Assembly (NCBI GenBank): GCA_034770075.1
Contig: CM068377.1
Location: forward strand, 76,583,358 to 76,647,357
Origin: Aralia elata
Taxonomy: Eukaryota; Streptophyta; Magnoliopsida; Apiales; Araliaceae
DNA length: 64,000 bases
Direction: 5' to 3'
Part shown: positions 1-13,500 of the stretch, one piece after another
Numbering within the stretch: the stretch's first letter is position 1
How the letters are laid out: each line of letters opens with the position of its first letter
Notes under the pieces: model-generated
The model's database searches: none
What the model was told of the DNA's origin: nothing
What the model saw: the letters and a program-made list of their open reading frames with translations, nothing else
Position numbers and translations under genes: made by a program

Positions 1-53
1 TTAAAAATTGAGTAATGGTAAGGATCATCCACTCTTATGTCTCAAAAATTATG

Positions 54-54
<1 letters not shown>

Positions 55-97
<43 letters not shown>
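55..97. repeat. (TA)n microsatellite
   Basis: Uninterrupted TA dinucleotide run of about 21 units. Its flanks are AT-rich with no coding signal. Confidence 0.95.
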
Positions 98-101
<4 letters not shown>

Positions 102-1480
102 AGTGGGCTTTGGTTCACTCTTTTTACTTCCCTTCTATAGGTAGGCAAAGGTAAGATAGAGGTTTTGTGTGGAGAGCTCATTCGCTAGGATTATAAACCT
201 TATTAGTTTTATTTCTTATTGTTAAATGGTTTTTTTGAGAATAATTGAAGAATTTCGTTAGTTATTATTTGAGTTTTTAGTTAGATAATTATAACTTTGC
301 CTATGTCAAGGGGTTTATTTATTAGTATTGACCTTGACACTTAGTTTGATTTATTGAAATTTTAGTACTATTTTGATCATTATGTTATTTATTGTGGATC
401 TTAGTTTAATTAGACTTGTGTTTTGCTTGTGACCTCTATCTTTTTAAGATGCGGTGTTACAAGTTGAGATCTCTTTTCTTATATAAGTTACAAAAATTTG
501 CCGTCGAGACTTCGTAAGTTTCTAAGTAATCGACCACATAATATTGAAGGAGCTCATGAAAAATTCCGGATGATAACACGATCATCGTCACTGTAAAGTT
601 GTACTGTTTGAGTATCAATTGAATTTTGACACATTATTTGAGACACTTTTTAGACAATTTTTTTTAGGTAATTAGTATTACCATAAATTTTAAACTCTAG
701 AGGATGTAAAGTAATAAATTTAAAAATTTCTAGTAGAAAAATAAGACGAGTTGTAGAATTCAAATAAATTTACGAAGAAAAATAAAAACACTGTCGAATA
801 TATAAAATACTCTATCACATATATTTTCTTAAAAATTGTAATGACTAAATATTTCAACTCATCAAATAAATTGAGGTGAACATAAAATGTGAATTAATGT
901 TTTTCTCTTTCATAAAGTAGAGATAACTACAAAATAAAGATCAAAATTGAAAGCTTTATAGTAAAAATCTCTCTCTTTACTGTTACTGTGCAAGGTTAAA
1001 CATTCAAATCTATATTTTAGTAAGAAATTATAATTCAACTAGCATTTCAGGAAATTGAAATGTAAGTTTTGCCTATGTTCTCTCTTAATTCCCTTTCTGC
1101 TCCCCTTAGGCTCTCATTCGAAAAAATAAATACTTCATTCATTTCAATTTATAAAATTATTATTTTAAAAGTCAATTTTAAATATTTTAAATTCAAAATT
1201 GACATAAATTCATTTAGTTTATATGTTAATACAATTATAAATATCATAAATTATCTAAAAAATATTATTAATTATAAAATTTATTATTTTTAAAACTTAA
1301 ATTAATCATGTTAATTTTAAAATTTAAAATGTTTTAAGTTGAGTTTTACATCATTCCGAACTGATAGAGTAAATTACAAGACAAATATCATACTGTCCAT
1401 ACAAGGACTAAACTGAAATAAAGTACAAAATACAAGGGTTCTTTTGAGTTATAAAATGAAGAAGAGAGAAATGAAAAAGT
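98..1480. other. AT-rich intergenic stretch, nothing recognised
   Basis: No gene, RNA or transposon end could be supported here. The only sizeable open frame (1069-1293) is an AT-rich run rich in N, I, K, F and Y, as expected by chance. The stretch lies upstream of the RINGv gene, so its 3' part may contain that gene's promoter. Confidence 0.5.
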
Positions 1481-1599
1481 GGACTAATAGGCAAGCAGTA
1501 GTGGACATTCTCTTGCACCATCCGCAACTGACGAAAGTGTGATTTTAGTCGGTAGAGAGATACACCAAACCCATTTAGGAGAGAGATAAATCCACGGTG

Positions 1600-1711
1600 A
1601 GAGAGTTGGATCTCCTCCTACCTCACCCAAAACCCACCACAATAATGGCTGCTTCTGCTGATCGCTATAGTATCTAATCCTCTTCTTCAACTGTGCCAGC
1701 ACACTGACCAC
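1600..1711 (+). promoter_or_regulatory. Candidate 5' UTR exon with a 10-codon upstream ORF
   Basis: This stretch is richer in C and in GAGA/CTCC motifs than its surroundings, as plant 5' leaders often are. It ends in a possible splice donor (CACAG followed by GT at about 1711). A possible acceptor, a pyrimidine tract ending in CAG, lies at 2904 ahead of the RINGv coding exon at 3281. It contains a short upstream ORF, ATG at 1645 to TAA at 1677, encoding MAASADRYSI. The link to the RINGv gene is inferred from order and splice-like sites only. Confidence 0.35.
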
Positions 1712-2153
1712 AGGTTTTTATTTCTTAATTTCATTTTTCTGTACATACTTTTTGTATTACAGGAATTCATTAATCTTTATGTATTATGGTATGAATTTTA
1801 GATCATGAAATTGTTGTTCTTACAGACCCTGAAGCAAATGTTTTCTTATTTTGTTGATATTATGAATTTTCAGTGTTTTCCCAATATAAAAAGTGAATGC
1901 ATTAAGGGGTTCGTTTCTTTTACATTAGGGCTCGTCTGTTGGTTAGCATGAGTTGATAAATAACGGGTATTCGTCCATTTTTCGGGCTTTTGGTAGATCT
2001 AGCTTCTGAACAATGCCAAAGGTGTATTTCTACTTCATTCTTACTGTGATGTGTTCTTATGGATTAGTTAGTGGGTTTATGATTTATTTATTTATTTAAG
2101 GTTTTTAGGAGTTTGTACTGGGAAACTGGACTGATTCTTACTTTTATAACTTG

Positions 2154-2154
<1 letters not shown>

Positions 2155-2194
<40 letters not shown>
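2155..2194. repeat. (TA)n microsatellite
   Basis: TA dinucleotide run of about 20 units. It lies within the proposed 5' UTR intron of the RINGv gene. Confidence 0.9.
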
Positions 2195-2198
<4 letters not shown>

Positions 2199-3280
2199 CC
2201 AAAGCTGTTGAATTTAAATGGCATTTAACACTTGAAAAAATTGGTGATCATTTGGCTTGTTGTACAAATGGAAGGTTCTGGTTGTTGCTTCAGTTACTAG
2301 GAGTCTTAATTTTCTCGGTGCATGATTTTTTCCTTTCAAGAGATTAAATCAAAACTCAAATTCCAAAATAAAGTTGTTATGATCATTATTTTGTTGAAAA
2401 GAAATTTTAAAATCAATCCAAACAGAAATCAATTCTCAAAAGTAATTAACTGTTATAAGCATGTTGTTTGTTGAGATTCTAGTGCTTTGAAAATTTTATT
2501 TAACTTATTATTGATCTTACAAATTTCTGCTTATAATCAATATTTGTTTCTTTCTATCATTAGAATTGCAACCTGAGTAAAGAAGTTATTGATTACTCTT
2601 GGAGAGATAATGTTAATTGAAGTTTAATGTCCATACTCTATAGTATCCAAATAGAAGAAGTAGACTGAACAGATGGAGATCAGCATCTCTGTAATTCAAT
2701 CCATTTAGCTTGGATGTGATTATAATCAGTTTAAGTTTATAATACACTTTCCTTTACCCTATCTATCGCCTTCAATATCAATCATTATCTTCAGTTTTTT
2801 AAGGTCAAATGCTGGACGTCAATCTATTTTAAAGAATATGCAGACATATTCACTTTTTTTAAGGCTACTGACTAACCTGATTTCTTAATTGTTCCTTTTT
2901 TCAGTTTCTCGAGATGTTAGTCTAGAAACCGTGATATCTTTATCATTGACTAAAGCATTGGTCTAGGCATTCAGAAGAATCTTGAAGTTTCACTTGTTAT
3001 ATACTGCAGATACATCTTTCTAGTTACCAGGAGACGAGTTTGGTATCGTTCCATATCAAATTCGTTCATTTTCCTGACAAAACTATTCTTGGGGTTTAAA
3101 CTTTTCTTTTCATTTGGGATAGCGTTCGCAATTCGGAATTTAGGATGTGAATCCAAGTTCCTGTTGTTCCATAGAAGTGTATAATGGGGAAATTGGGATC
3201 CTGTACTTGAGGAAGTAAGAATAGTGTAGTTTTAAAAGGCATGACATTCATATTCTCAATTTTCAACCTCAACTGCTTTG

Positions 3281-6200
3281 ATGGGTAAGGAGAATTTACC
3301 GCAAAGAATCAGCGGTGAGGTTGGTGATGAAAGTCGTTCACCCGTTAAGGTTGAAGATTCAAGAGTTTCCTCTATTTCACGTCACAGTCTAGACAAAGAG
3401 GCAGGCTTGGCGGCTTGCCGTGTGTGCCAATGTGCTGAATCGGACAAAAGGGGTGATGCGGCATTGGATTTTCTAGGTATCACTCCAACATTAAGAAACT
3501 CGCATAAAAGAAACAAGGATGTGAAGCTTGATTGCAAAGATTTCTTCAAAGATGTTGAATGTGAGGCTCCTACTAAAGATGGTACAAGAGATTCCAGGTT
3601 TGTTGAGTTTGTCAGCCCTGACGGCGAGGTTTTTGTTTGTAACACTGATATAGAAAAAGGGTTTGATCACAACCAAGACATGTTGATAGAGCTTGGCTGT
3701 TCATGCAAAAATGATCTTGCTTTGGTACACTATGCTTGTGCGCTCAAATGGTTTGTGAACCATGGATCCACTGTTTGTGAAATATGTGGATGTGTAGCAA
3801 AGAATATTAACACTACAGACTTGAAGAAAGTTGTGGGTTCATTGAAGGAGTATGAAATGTTAAGGGAAAGGACTGCCAATGGCGTACCTAATCCTGCGCA
3901 CGTGCAGACAAGTTCCGATGTAGATCCTGATGCTCTTGCTGCTATTCGGAGGCAAAGGCTGAGTGAAATATCATTGTGGTTTGGTCCACATAATAACAAT
4001 TACTCAGCCACAGGTTCACAGGTTGTTTCTGAACAAACTTCTAACTCTATTGCCGAAGAAGTTGTGCTTTCTGAAAATCCTGCAACCAAATGGGCTGTGG
4101 AGGGTACTGGGATCCTTCTTGCTACGGGGCTGCTTACTGTTACTTTGGCATGGCTGATTGCTCCTCGTGTCGGAAAGGTATTTGGAAGGGCATTATTTCG
4201 TATAATTGGAAATGTCTATCTCATATCTTCAGAATTTGATGCGGAACTTTTGTTATATGCTTATTGTTCATCTTAGAGGCAGGGACGTCTATATTTTTCT
4301 TTGTTCTTTATCGTTTTCTTGTCAAATCCATCCAATTTACTTATTATCTCTTTAATTCTTTATGGTATTTATACATTGCTATTAGCTTATGTCGGTGTTG
4401 CCAATATATATGCAAGAACTTGTAGAATATGGTACAAGGACCACCTTAAATTGGTGTATGTCAAGTTGTAATGTATGGTTGATGGATGTCTCAAATTAAC
4501 AATATGTAATATTATTTCAGAATTTTTGCTAGATTTAACTTATCACAAAAAAGAAAAAAAAGAAGAAAAAGAAAAGAAAATTTTGCTAGAATTTATGCGT
4601 AGGATCCTGATTCTTCCAAGGAAAAGTGGATGAGGGATTTTCTGTGGTCTGGAGCAGGATCATTTGGTTGAGTGGAAACGGCCCATTTGTCAAAAGAAGA
4701 GGGAAGTCCATGGTTGGTTGGGTAATTTGATCATTAAGAATTAAGAATGTTGCTCTGATGGGTAAGTGCTTTTAGAAATTTCCTTTGAAACCTTATTCCC
4801 TTTGGAATAAGGTTATTTGGAGCAAGTTCGGTATGTAATTGAATGGGTGGGATTTAGGCCCTTGGACTTATGTTTCTCTTTAGTCCTCGAGAATTAATCT
4901 CCCAAGGGTATTTTTCTTTGAGATGGAGATGCAGGGTCATTTTAGAGGAATAGTTTCGACCCAATTAATGAAGAAACATTCTGTGGCAGCAAGAATAGGA
5001 CAATAGGTACATGTCCCTGAAAAGCTGGTGTAACCGCTCCTGCTAGGTTGAAGCTGCACAACGTGGTTGGAACAGTCTAAAAGGCTATGGAAGCCCATGT
5101 CATTTTGTCAAAGAGTCCAAAGGGTCCAACAAGAGTTTCGTAGTAATTTTATTTTAATAGTCACATTATACTTCCGAAAGTATTTATTTTGATTTGTTTC
5201 CTAGATATGTTAGGAAAAGATTTTCTTCATTATAGTATTAGTAATCATAGTTAATTTAGGAAGAGTAGTAGATTTATTATATAGGGATGCAATCCCCTCA
5301 TTTGATGAGAGAAGTAGTAAGGGCTTTGTGCTTATATCGATTGTGTTCTTCTTCCTCCAGTTCCCTTGTTAATTCTAAATCCTGAACTTTTGTCCCCTTA
5401 GATGGTCATCCTATTTGGTTTAGAGAAAATACTTGGGTGGGAAATTTTTCCTTCTCTACAACTTGTAATCAGTAGCATCACAGTTTTTCATTACGATGCT
5501 CCCAATTTTAAGGTTCATAAAACATGTCAGGAACTCTATTTCTTGGGATTTTCATCTCTTAAGGATTTTGTGTGGTCATGGTTTCACTAAGATTGAAGGT
5601 TAAAATTCAGATGACCACATGAGATTTACACAATTTTGCACATCGCCGCCTTAGTATTAAAATTGGACACATACCACCTAAAGTTTTGAAGCTAAGTGCA
5701 AAACAACTATCTTTCTCAACTATGTTAAAATTTATATGCAAATACTATTATGCCCTTCTTCTTTCTTGTTCATCTCCTCCTTCCTCCTTACCAGTAAACT
5801 CTATCATATTATTTTTAAATTGCAAAATATGAGAGATTTCTCTACTTCACAATCCAATATTCTAAGACACCATAGGCTATTGATGCAAAACAAGCCCGCC
5901 CGCGAGACTTGGTTATAGCAATACAAAAGACTTTGGAAGCCCATAGAAATAAAAGAATTCTAGACGTTGTATTTTAATTAATTTTCTTAATTTATATTTT
6001 TCGTAGTTATTTTATTAGAATCTAATTTAGGCTAGGAAAGTTGTTTAGGAGTATTATAATATGAATGTATTCTATTATTTTTGATACGTTGAATTATATA
6101 ATTTATTGAGAATTTGTATGAGATATTCCTTCGTCCCTAAACCCCCGTCCCCCATTATTTATTATTCCAAAAGTAAGCATATCAATCTAGAAGCTTTTAT

Positions 6201-7740
6201 TTTCTTTTATGAGCAACACCATAAAAACGAGAGGAGAAAGAACTTCTGGTTTTATGGGCTAATTAGTGATTGTGAAGGTACATGGGGAAACAGTGGCAAC
6301 TCTGAATAGGTTGAAAATGGTGGTCTGTGGTCACTCTTTGTCCCTGCTACTTAATATCTTATCTGAAAAAAAACCGTCCACTCACATCGACTATTAAAGC
6401 AGTCTTTCTTCATCAATAAATTCAAACCATAGGGGAAGCAAAAATGGGGAATAAATTTGTGGATTTCAGTTGATTCAAAACCTTCGGTTTCACACACCTC
6501 TCTCTCCCATTGGCTATGGCATATAAGCATCACCATTCACAGCCTAGTCGTAGTTGATTCTCTCTCTCTCTATCTCTCTCCCCATCTAACATCAGCATCA
6601 TTGCTGTGACAATCCAAACTCGCCAGAGAAATAGAAGAAACCTAGCAGCCGAAACAGCCCATAAGAGAAGGAAAAACAATAGCCAGTCTCACCCTACTAT
6701 TGCCGATCTCCTAAAATCGCGTCTATCTCACTGGGAAAAGAAGAAAAGGGAAAAGAAAGGAGTAAAAGAGAAGTCACCAATCTCGTTCGATTCCTGCCAG
6801 AATCTTCCTTGTTTTTTTGTTTGTTCTGGGTTCTTTTTTGCAGATACCGGCTAGAGTTTGATGATGATGGATAATTAAGGGACTGTTTGTCAATGAACAT
6901 AAAAATACTTAGATTGCAGAGAAGGGGTACTTTGGGCATTTTTTTTGAGTCATGTGACAATTATTTGTTAGGTGGACGCTCTTATAGCGAGTGAGAGACA
7001 TTACCAATTTGGATGAAAAACTTGATAGTTTCACTTAACTTCATGACTTTAGATGTTTTGTGTGTCCACTTTTAAAACTGAGGCGGTGAAGTGCCAAAAG
7101 ATATAGACCTCAGGTGGTCATTTGAATTTTAACCAAGTTTGAATATTAATGATCTCTATTGAAGATGGTAGACCTTATTCACTGTTTTATGTGCAGACAA
7201 AGAAACGTATATGTTCATTTATTTTTGCATTGTAATGTTTTTTGGGTTTGTTAACTCTATGTTTAAAGTGTTGGAGGAGGTGTGAGTGTGCCCTGGTTTC
7301 ACCAGTATGTTAGGCCAAGGGCTGTTAGTAGAGTTAAGTAAAGTTTGGGACTCTTTAGTTAGTTAAGAAGGCTTCTAGAAGATAATAATCACATGGCTAG
7401 TACTATTTTTTTGGTCCCCAAGATAATTTATATTAGCCAAGTCTAGTCCTAATATAATTAGTAGGAGTACGTAAGGTGTAAACATATTTGAATATTATGA
7501 ATGAACTAAGCTGATGAATGACTTAACCATATCATCTCCCTATTTTTTCTCTCTTTATTTGAACCTACTAGGCGGGGCCAAGGCGGACAAGGCGGAGAAA
7601 TTAGGCCCTAAGCGTGGCCTAAGCGGAGAAATTAGGGCTGCAGTTGTTTTTTTTAATTTTATTTTAATAACTAAGCTACAAAATAACGTCGTGGGTCATT
7701 ATCTTGAAGGAGTATGAGTATGAGTCCGATGGGGACATTA

Positions 7741-7773
<33 letters not shown>

Positions 7774-10496
7774 TATAGAGGGATATGGAGATGAGGACTA
7801 TTAGTTTGTATTTTTGATTATTTGTTTGTGTTTAAACTTTGAACAATTGCATGTTTGTATTTGAACTTTGACATTGGCAATATAGATATGTGTTTGAACT
7901 TTAAGCAAAGGCCTTTATTATCTTTATCATAGATTATTTTGCTTTATATTATTATTTTGTTTGAATAAATGTAAGATAAAATATTAAAATTGACTTAAAA
8001 TAAAAATCCCGCCTAAGCCCCCTCCGGCCGCCCGCCTCCCGCCTAACGCCTTTTAGAACCTTGGTTCGAATTACTTAAGCTCACTGGGTTTGACCATTTG
8101 AGCCTAACACGGTATGTTATTACTTCGCTTTTGAGGATTTGGATGTAAATACAGTGCAAAAATTTTAGAAGTATACTTCTCAGTTTTATTAGGAATTTGG
8201 AATTATTGTAATGCCTGACTGTTTGCAGGGAGTTGCTTATCTTTGAATGTGTTGAGAGAGAGGTTATTTTCCTTGTATCCTCAATGTGATACAGTTATGG
8301 GGAACTTGATGGGCAACTCTGTTAATGATATGTGTGGGGACTGGATAGCATTTTTTTATTTTTTATTTGGAAGATCTTCTTGGATTGTTTTCCATTATTT
8401 CGGTGAGGGTGGATTTCTTATTCCCCTTTTCAATGTACCTCTATTTTTATTATAAAACTTACTTTTACTTGAAACCCTGTCCTTCCTCCGTTTTGTTTTG
8501 ATCTTCTCTTAGATCTTCAAATAATTGCACCTAAAAGATCCTTGAAAAATAATTCTCAAAGAGTTGTATGTAATAAATTTTATGTGACCCACTTATCATT
8601 TTTAAGCGCAATTGCTGATGGGTTCCCAATATAAATGCCAAAAAAATGTAGACCAGCATAGTTTTTGGGGTACACATCAGAAAGCTAAAGTTGGAATTTA
8701 TGGGGTCAATCCTCAAGTTTCCCTAGCAGGTCTCGAGTTTCTTATGTAGGTTATTGATCCTTAATATGCTCAATAAGTGACGATTTGATTGCAGACTATG
8801 CTAAAGCTTTGTATAGGATGTGTGTGGTGTGTGATTTGTTCACAGTCCAGTAACAGTAAGACTAGTTCCCCGTTCCCCCTTGTTTCTTCTTTGTCCCGTA
8901 GGATGATAGATGTAGTGTTTGTTGCTTGGGGTGTTTGAAGAGTGTTGGGTTTGTCTTACGAGAGTTGAGGAATTGCTCCATTCCAGGTTTCGGGGTTTTA
9001 GTAGGAAGAAGGATTGGAATAAGCTTCGGCAGTGTGGTTGTTTTGTTGTTCTTTGGAAGGAGAGTGCTTGGGTTTTAGTATCAATTTGTGTAATTTAAAA
9101 TCTTCTCAGGGACAAAAATCACTTTCTTCACCTTGATTGGTTTTCAGCTGAAAGGAGATGACTACTGAGTACTTTTGGTGGGACTAGATCTTTAGATTTA
9201 CTTAGGGATTAGAGGGCTGCCCTGGGTTTTATAACTTTCCAGATCACTAATTTTGGAGGATTTCTTCTCTCAACCTCATAGTTTGTATTCTATTTACTCT
9301 AATAAAATTTTATGCGTCCCCGAAAGAATTTTTTTCCCAGAGACCCTTGCTATCATTGTCTACATGAGATTTTTTTAAATAAATTAAGAATTATTATTAG
9401 AATGTAGAAGAGGGGAAAAAAGTGAGGATGATGATTGATGAACAATCCTCCTAATCACAATCTCAATAAGATGAGCTTAATGCTAGTTTGTTTAGAGGTA
9501 TGTGCTTTCCCTTTTTAAGTTGTTGAGTGATAGGTTAATTTTTCTTGCTTCTCTTTGGGCTTCTGCGATGGGGGTCTTTTAGGGATACCATGACTTATTC
9601 GTGTAGAGTTGGAGGGCACTCATTCGAGTGATTTTTTGGTCTTGTTTTTCTTTAGTCTGATGTAGAGTTGCCAGATACTTTTGTTGACTTAGCGAACTAC
9701 GTATTGGTACTTGTGTACCTAAAAATGGTACTCTTACATACCAATACTCTAAATTTAGTATTACTGAAATATGTCTTGGTTGTTTTACCTATAGTTAAGT
9801 TGATAAATATTTGAACTTAGTATTGGATGCACAAACATTACATTTGTTCTAAATTATTTTGGACGATCAACTAAAAATCTTGACCAAACTTAGTGACTTT
9901 TAGAGCATAAAAGAAATTTATAAGGACTCATATAAAGCTACCCTAGCATACCGCATTCTAGCCTATGTAGCCACAACAACAAAAGCCAAAAGTACTCAGC
10001 TTTGTTATCAAATAACCCAACTAATTTGTAGGGGTTCCAATACGTATATAGAAAACCCAAAGGACCAAGTTAACATAAATATTTTGGACTTGCTAAACCT
10101 AAGAATATCATTTAAAAAGGCCAAGCCCAAATGCTAAATGTGGTACCCTGAAGGCCAAATGACTATATTACTAAAATACCCCTGACACCTAATAATCCCA
10201 AACGACTCTAGGATTACAACAATAGAATCCAAATTAACCCTAAATCTAATTACAAAATATATGACGCATAGTCCGAGAAGAATGCAACATTCCTTTGACT
10301 TGCATTCTGCATCATAATGTTCTATATTTTTAAAGTGAAAAAGAGAGATACCTAGGTGGGTATGTAAAATTTGAATGCGACATTCCTTTGACTTGCATTC
10401 TGCATCATAATGTTCTATATTCTTAAAGTGAAAAAGAGAGATACCTAGGTGGGTATATAAAATTTGTTAATCAAGCGAACAAAATGACGTGTTTTG

Positions 10497-10540
<44 letters not shown>

Positions 10541-13500
10541 TATATTCAATCATAATGGATAAAAATAGGAAGATCTTTTAAAAATTTCATATGATTTGAA
10601 GATGTTAAAGTTGTAAAATTTAACATAAAAGAAAAGAGTGAATATGAACCGTATGTAAACTTTTTTTGCTTCAGTGATGAAGTTGTTACATGTTCACAAA
10701 TCATATGAAAATTTAGGGAATCTTCTACTTCTAAGCGTTCTTTATATCCATGCAGTTAAATTTTCTGAAAGTATCAAAATATGCATCTTAGCCGCCCGTG
10801 TAGACTTTGTGAACCCACCTAGGTACCTCCAAGACCCCATGTTTATATATTTATGCGTTATATGGATTAAAAATCATACTGGCTTCTTTCTTGCCTTATA
10901 ATATGTTATCTGTATAGCTTGTGCTAGATGATACATACTTGTAAATGTTTAAGGAAAATAATAGATATAATTTTCTGGAAGTAAGAAGTTATTTTAGATT
11001 CTACATAAAGTACGTCACCTTTTTTTTTTTTATTATCTTTATTAATGTTTTTCTCTTTTCCTATAATAACCTTTTGTCTTGCTGATTGCACCATATTTTG
11101 TAGAAAACTGCAAAAAGTGGTCTTCATATTCTCCTTGGAGGCATCTGTGCACTAACAGTTGTAGTCTTCTTCCGCTTTGTAAGTTGTTTTCATTCTACTT
11201 TTAGCCTTCTATCTTACTGCATTGCATATTTTTAAAGTTATACTTAGTTAGAGAATATTGAAAACTAATAACATGTTTCGTCAAGTGAAGGGAAAGATGA
11301 GGATTTTTAAAATTAAGATTGTCCTCTACCGCTTTAACACTAAGAGCAAATGTCACAAAAATATTGATGATTTGACAGTTATTAAAAGCTGGCAAATGTC
11401 ACTAAAATATTGATGCTTTGACACAGTATGTGTCTAGCTTAATTGATTACATCAGTGTTGACTTTTACAGAGTAGAATGAAAAGAATAACTTCAAGTTTG
11501 TTCTATCAGAAAAATAAAAAAATAAACTTGATTTTGAGGAGTTGGAAGGTCTTGATTATCAATTTATGAGTATGTATGACTATGAGTGATCAGCATGATT
11601 AGATTTAGGGCATGATGGGTTCCATAGTATAGAAAAAGGAATTGACTCCCATTAGGTATCTTATTTTCGTATTTTTTATGTGTTATTGGCATGGAATAGG
11701 ATGCAAATTTTGGATAGCATCCCCAAGATTTATGACTCTAAACACCAATCAAGAGGTGGAATCCTGAATCTTCTTCAATTACAAAAATGAGCCAAAATCG
11801 TAACTTGACAATATTATCCCTGTAACTGGTAAAGGATTTTGATATTTTATTCATTTTATTAAGGACGATAAAATGATATCCTCAATATTTATGTGATCAT
11901 TATTAATTTGTTAAGTTATTCTTTCAGATTATTAATATAAAATATTGGTTTTGTTACAGGCGTTTTTAAAATGTACTACCTGCGTAGTACATTCTGAGGA
12001 GAAAATTAATTTTTGCTTGCATTTTAAGATGTGATAAAAACATATTTATACATTTATTTAATTTTTTTTTGATATGGTTTTAAAATATAACATACAAGTA
12101 TGTAGAAATACAAAAACATAATTTATAAATATGTAATTGGCTTTTCTAAAGTCCTTGCTTAAAAATCCTGAAACAAGAGACATCTTTTCAGATTGGAGTA
12201 ATATACTCCATACCAAAATGTAAGAGTAACTTACCAAAAGTATATAAAAAAATAAGGATATAGCTTTATCCTCTTGAGAACTGAGGCACTCACTTATATA
12301 CTTATACTTGCAAACTCATTTTCCTCATTTATTTTGCTCTTATATTTTGGAATGGAGGGAGTCTATACAATGTTAAGCATAAAATATATCAGAGTCATTT
12401 TATAATGTATATACAATAAACTTGTAAGTATAATATAGATTTAAATTTATATGTTTATAATTTGAATACTTTCTAGTTCATAAGATGAAAGAGTTGCGTT
12501 CAATTTCTGACAAATTGGTAAGGAAGAGGACCCATGCATGTTTGAAATGAGTTTGAGGAGATCTTTTGCGAGGAGTCAGTTATGATTATGTAGGTTAAGG
12601 ATCAGGATAACGTGAAGCCTTTCCAAAAGGTGACTAGTGCTAGGTGATGTTGGAACCTCATTAGGGAGATTGAACTTGATTCAGGGGAGTTTGTTCAGGG
12701 ATTCTTATTGATTTCTGATGAGATAACTGATTTTTATAGTGTTGTGTGAAGAGGATATTGAGTCAAGACAAATGGTGGAAGGGTTGATGTGGTGCTCTAT
12801 TTTTGTTTTTTTAGATGGAGGCTGGATCTCTTTGTTGGGAAGGACTTTTGAGGTCAGGAGATTGCTAAGACTGCTTTTGAGATCGATATTGAAAGATACA
12901 TGGTGCTAGTCGTATACTGTGGCTATTTCTGAGTATAGTGTGGGTTTAGGAAATGGAACATTATTTTGGTTTTTCAGGAATTCTTTGCTATTAGGGAAAA
13001 GTATTAACTCTACCTTTTCTTACCATCGTTTTGAACACTATTCTTGTTGATGGATAGAAATTAGAAGTATACCCTTGTGCTGCTAACACACAACTGTTGA
13101 AATCGAAGGAGTGATCCTTATTGGTTTAATGTCTCCATCTATACTAGGACCTCAATGGAGTTGACTTCTTTTAAAGAGGTTTCTCATTTCTGGTGTTCGT
13201 ACCTCAAGGATTGTGGAATTTAGCCTCTTTTTTCTTTCTTTCTTTTCTTTTTTGTTATGTTTTGTTTTGGTTTGTTTTGTAACTCTAATATCAAATTATA
13301 TTCAGCTTTGTTTGGCTTATTGTACTGTGCTGGTCGATCCATAGAAATTAGTTTCTTCTCCCTTTGCTTTTTCCGTTTTCCTTCTTCCTCTTTTCTCAAG
13401 GCATGTAAGGCCATAATAATCCCCTTGGACAGGTAGTTTAGTTGATCAATGCAATATAAATAGATGTTACTAGCATATATACTACAATCAAGAATATTAA

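Noticed and set aside
3382..3999. Minus-strand open frames opposite the RINGv exon
   Set aside because: They are shadows of the RINGv coding strand with no recognisable domains.
6606..6960. Overlapping open frames inside the MULE
   Set aside because: The plus frame starts at GTG, is Lys/Arg-rich with no recognised domain, and the two strands mirror each other; treated as non-coding filler.
8243..8455. 70-codon open frame in intron 1
   Set aside because: Phe-rich composition typical of AT-rich DNA, no start ATG context or domain, and it lies in an intron.
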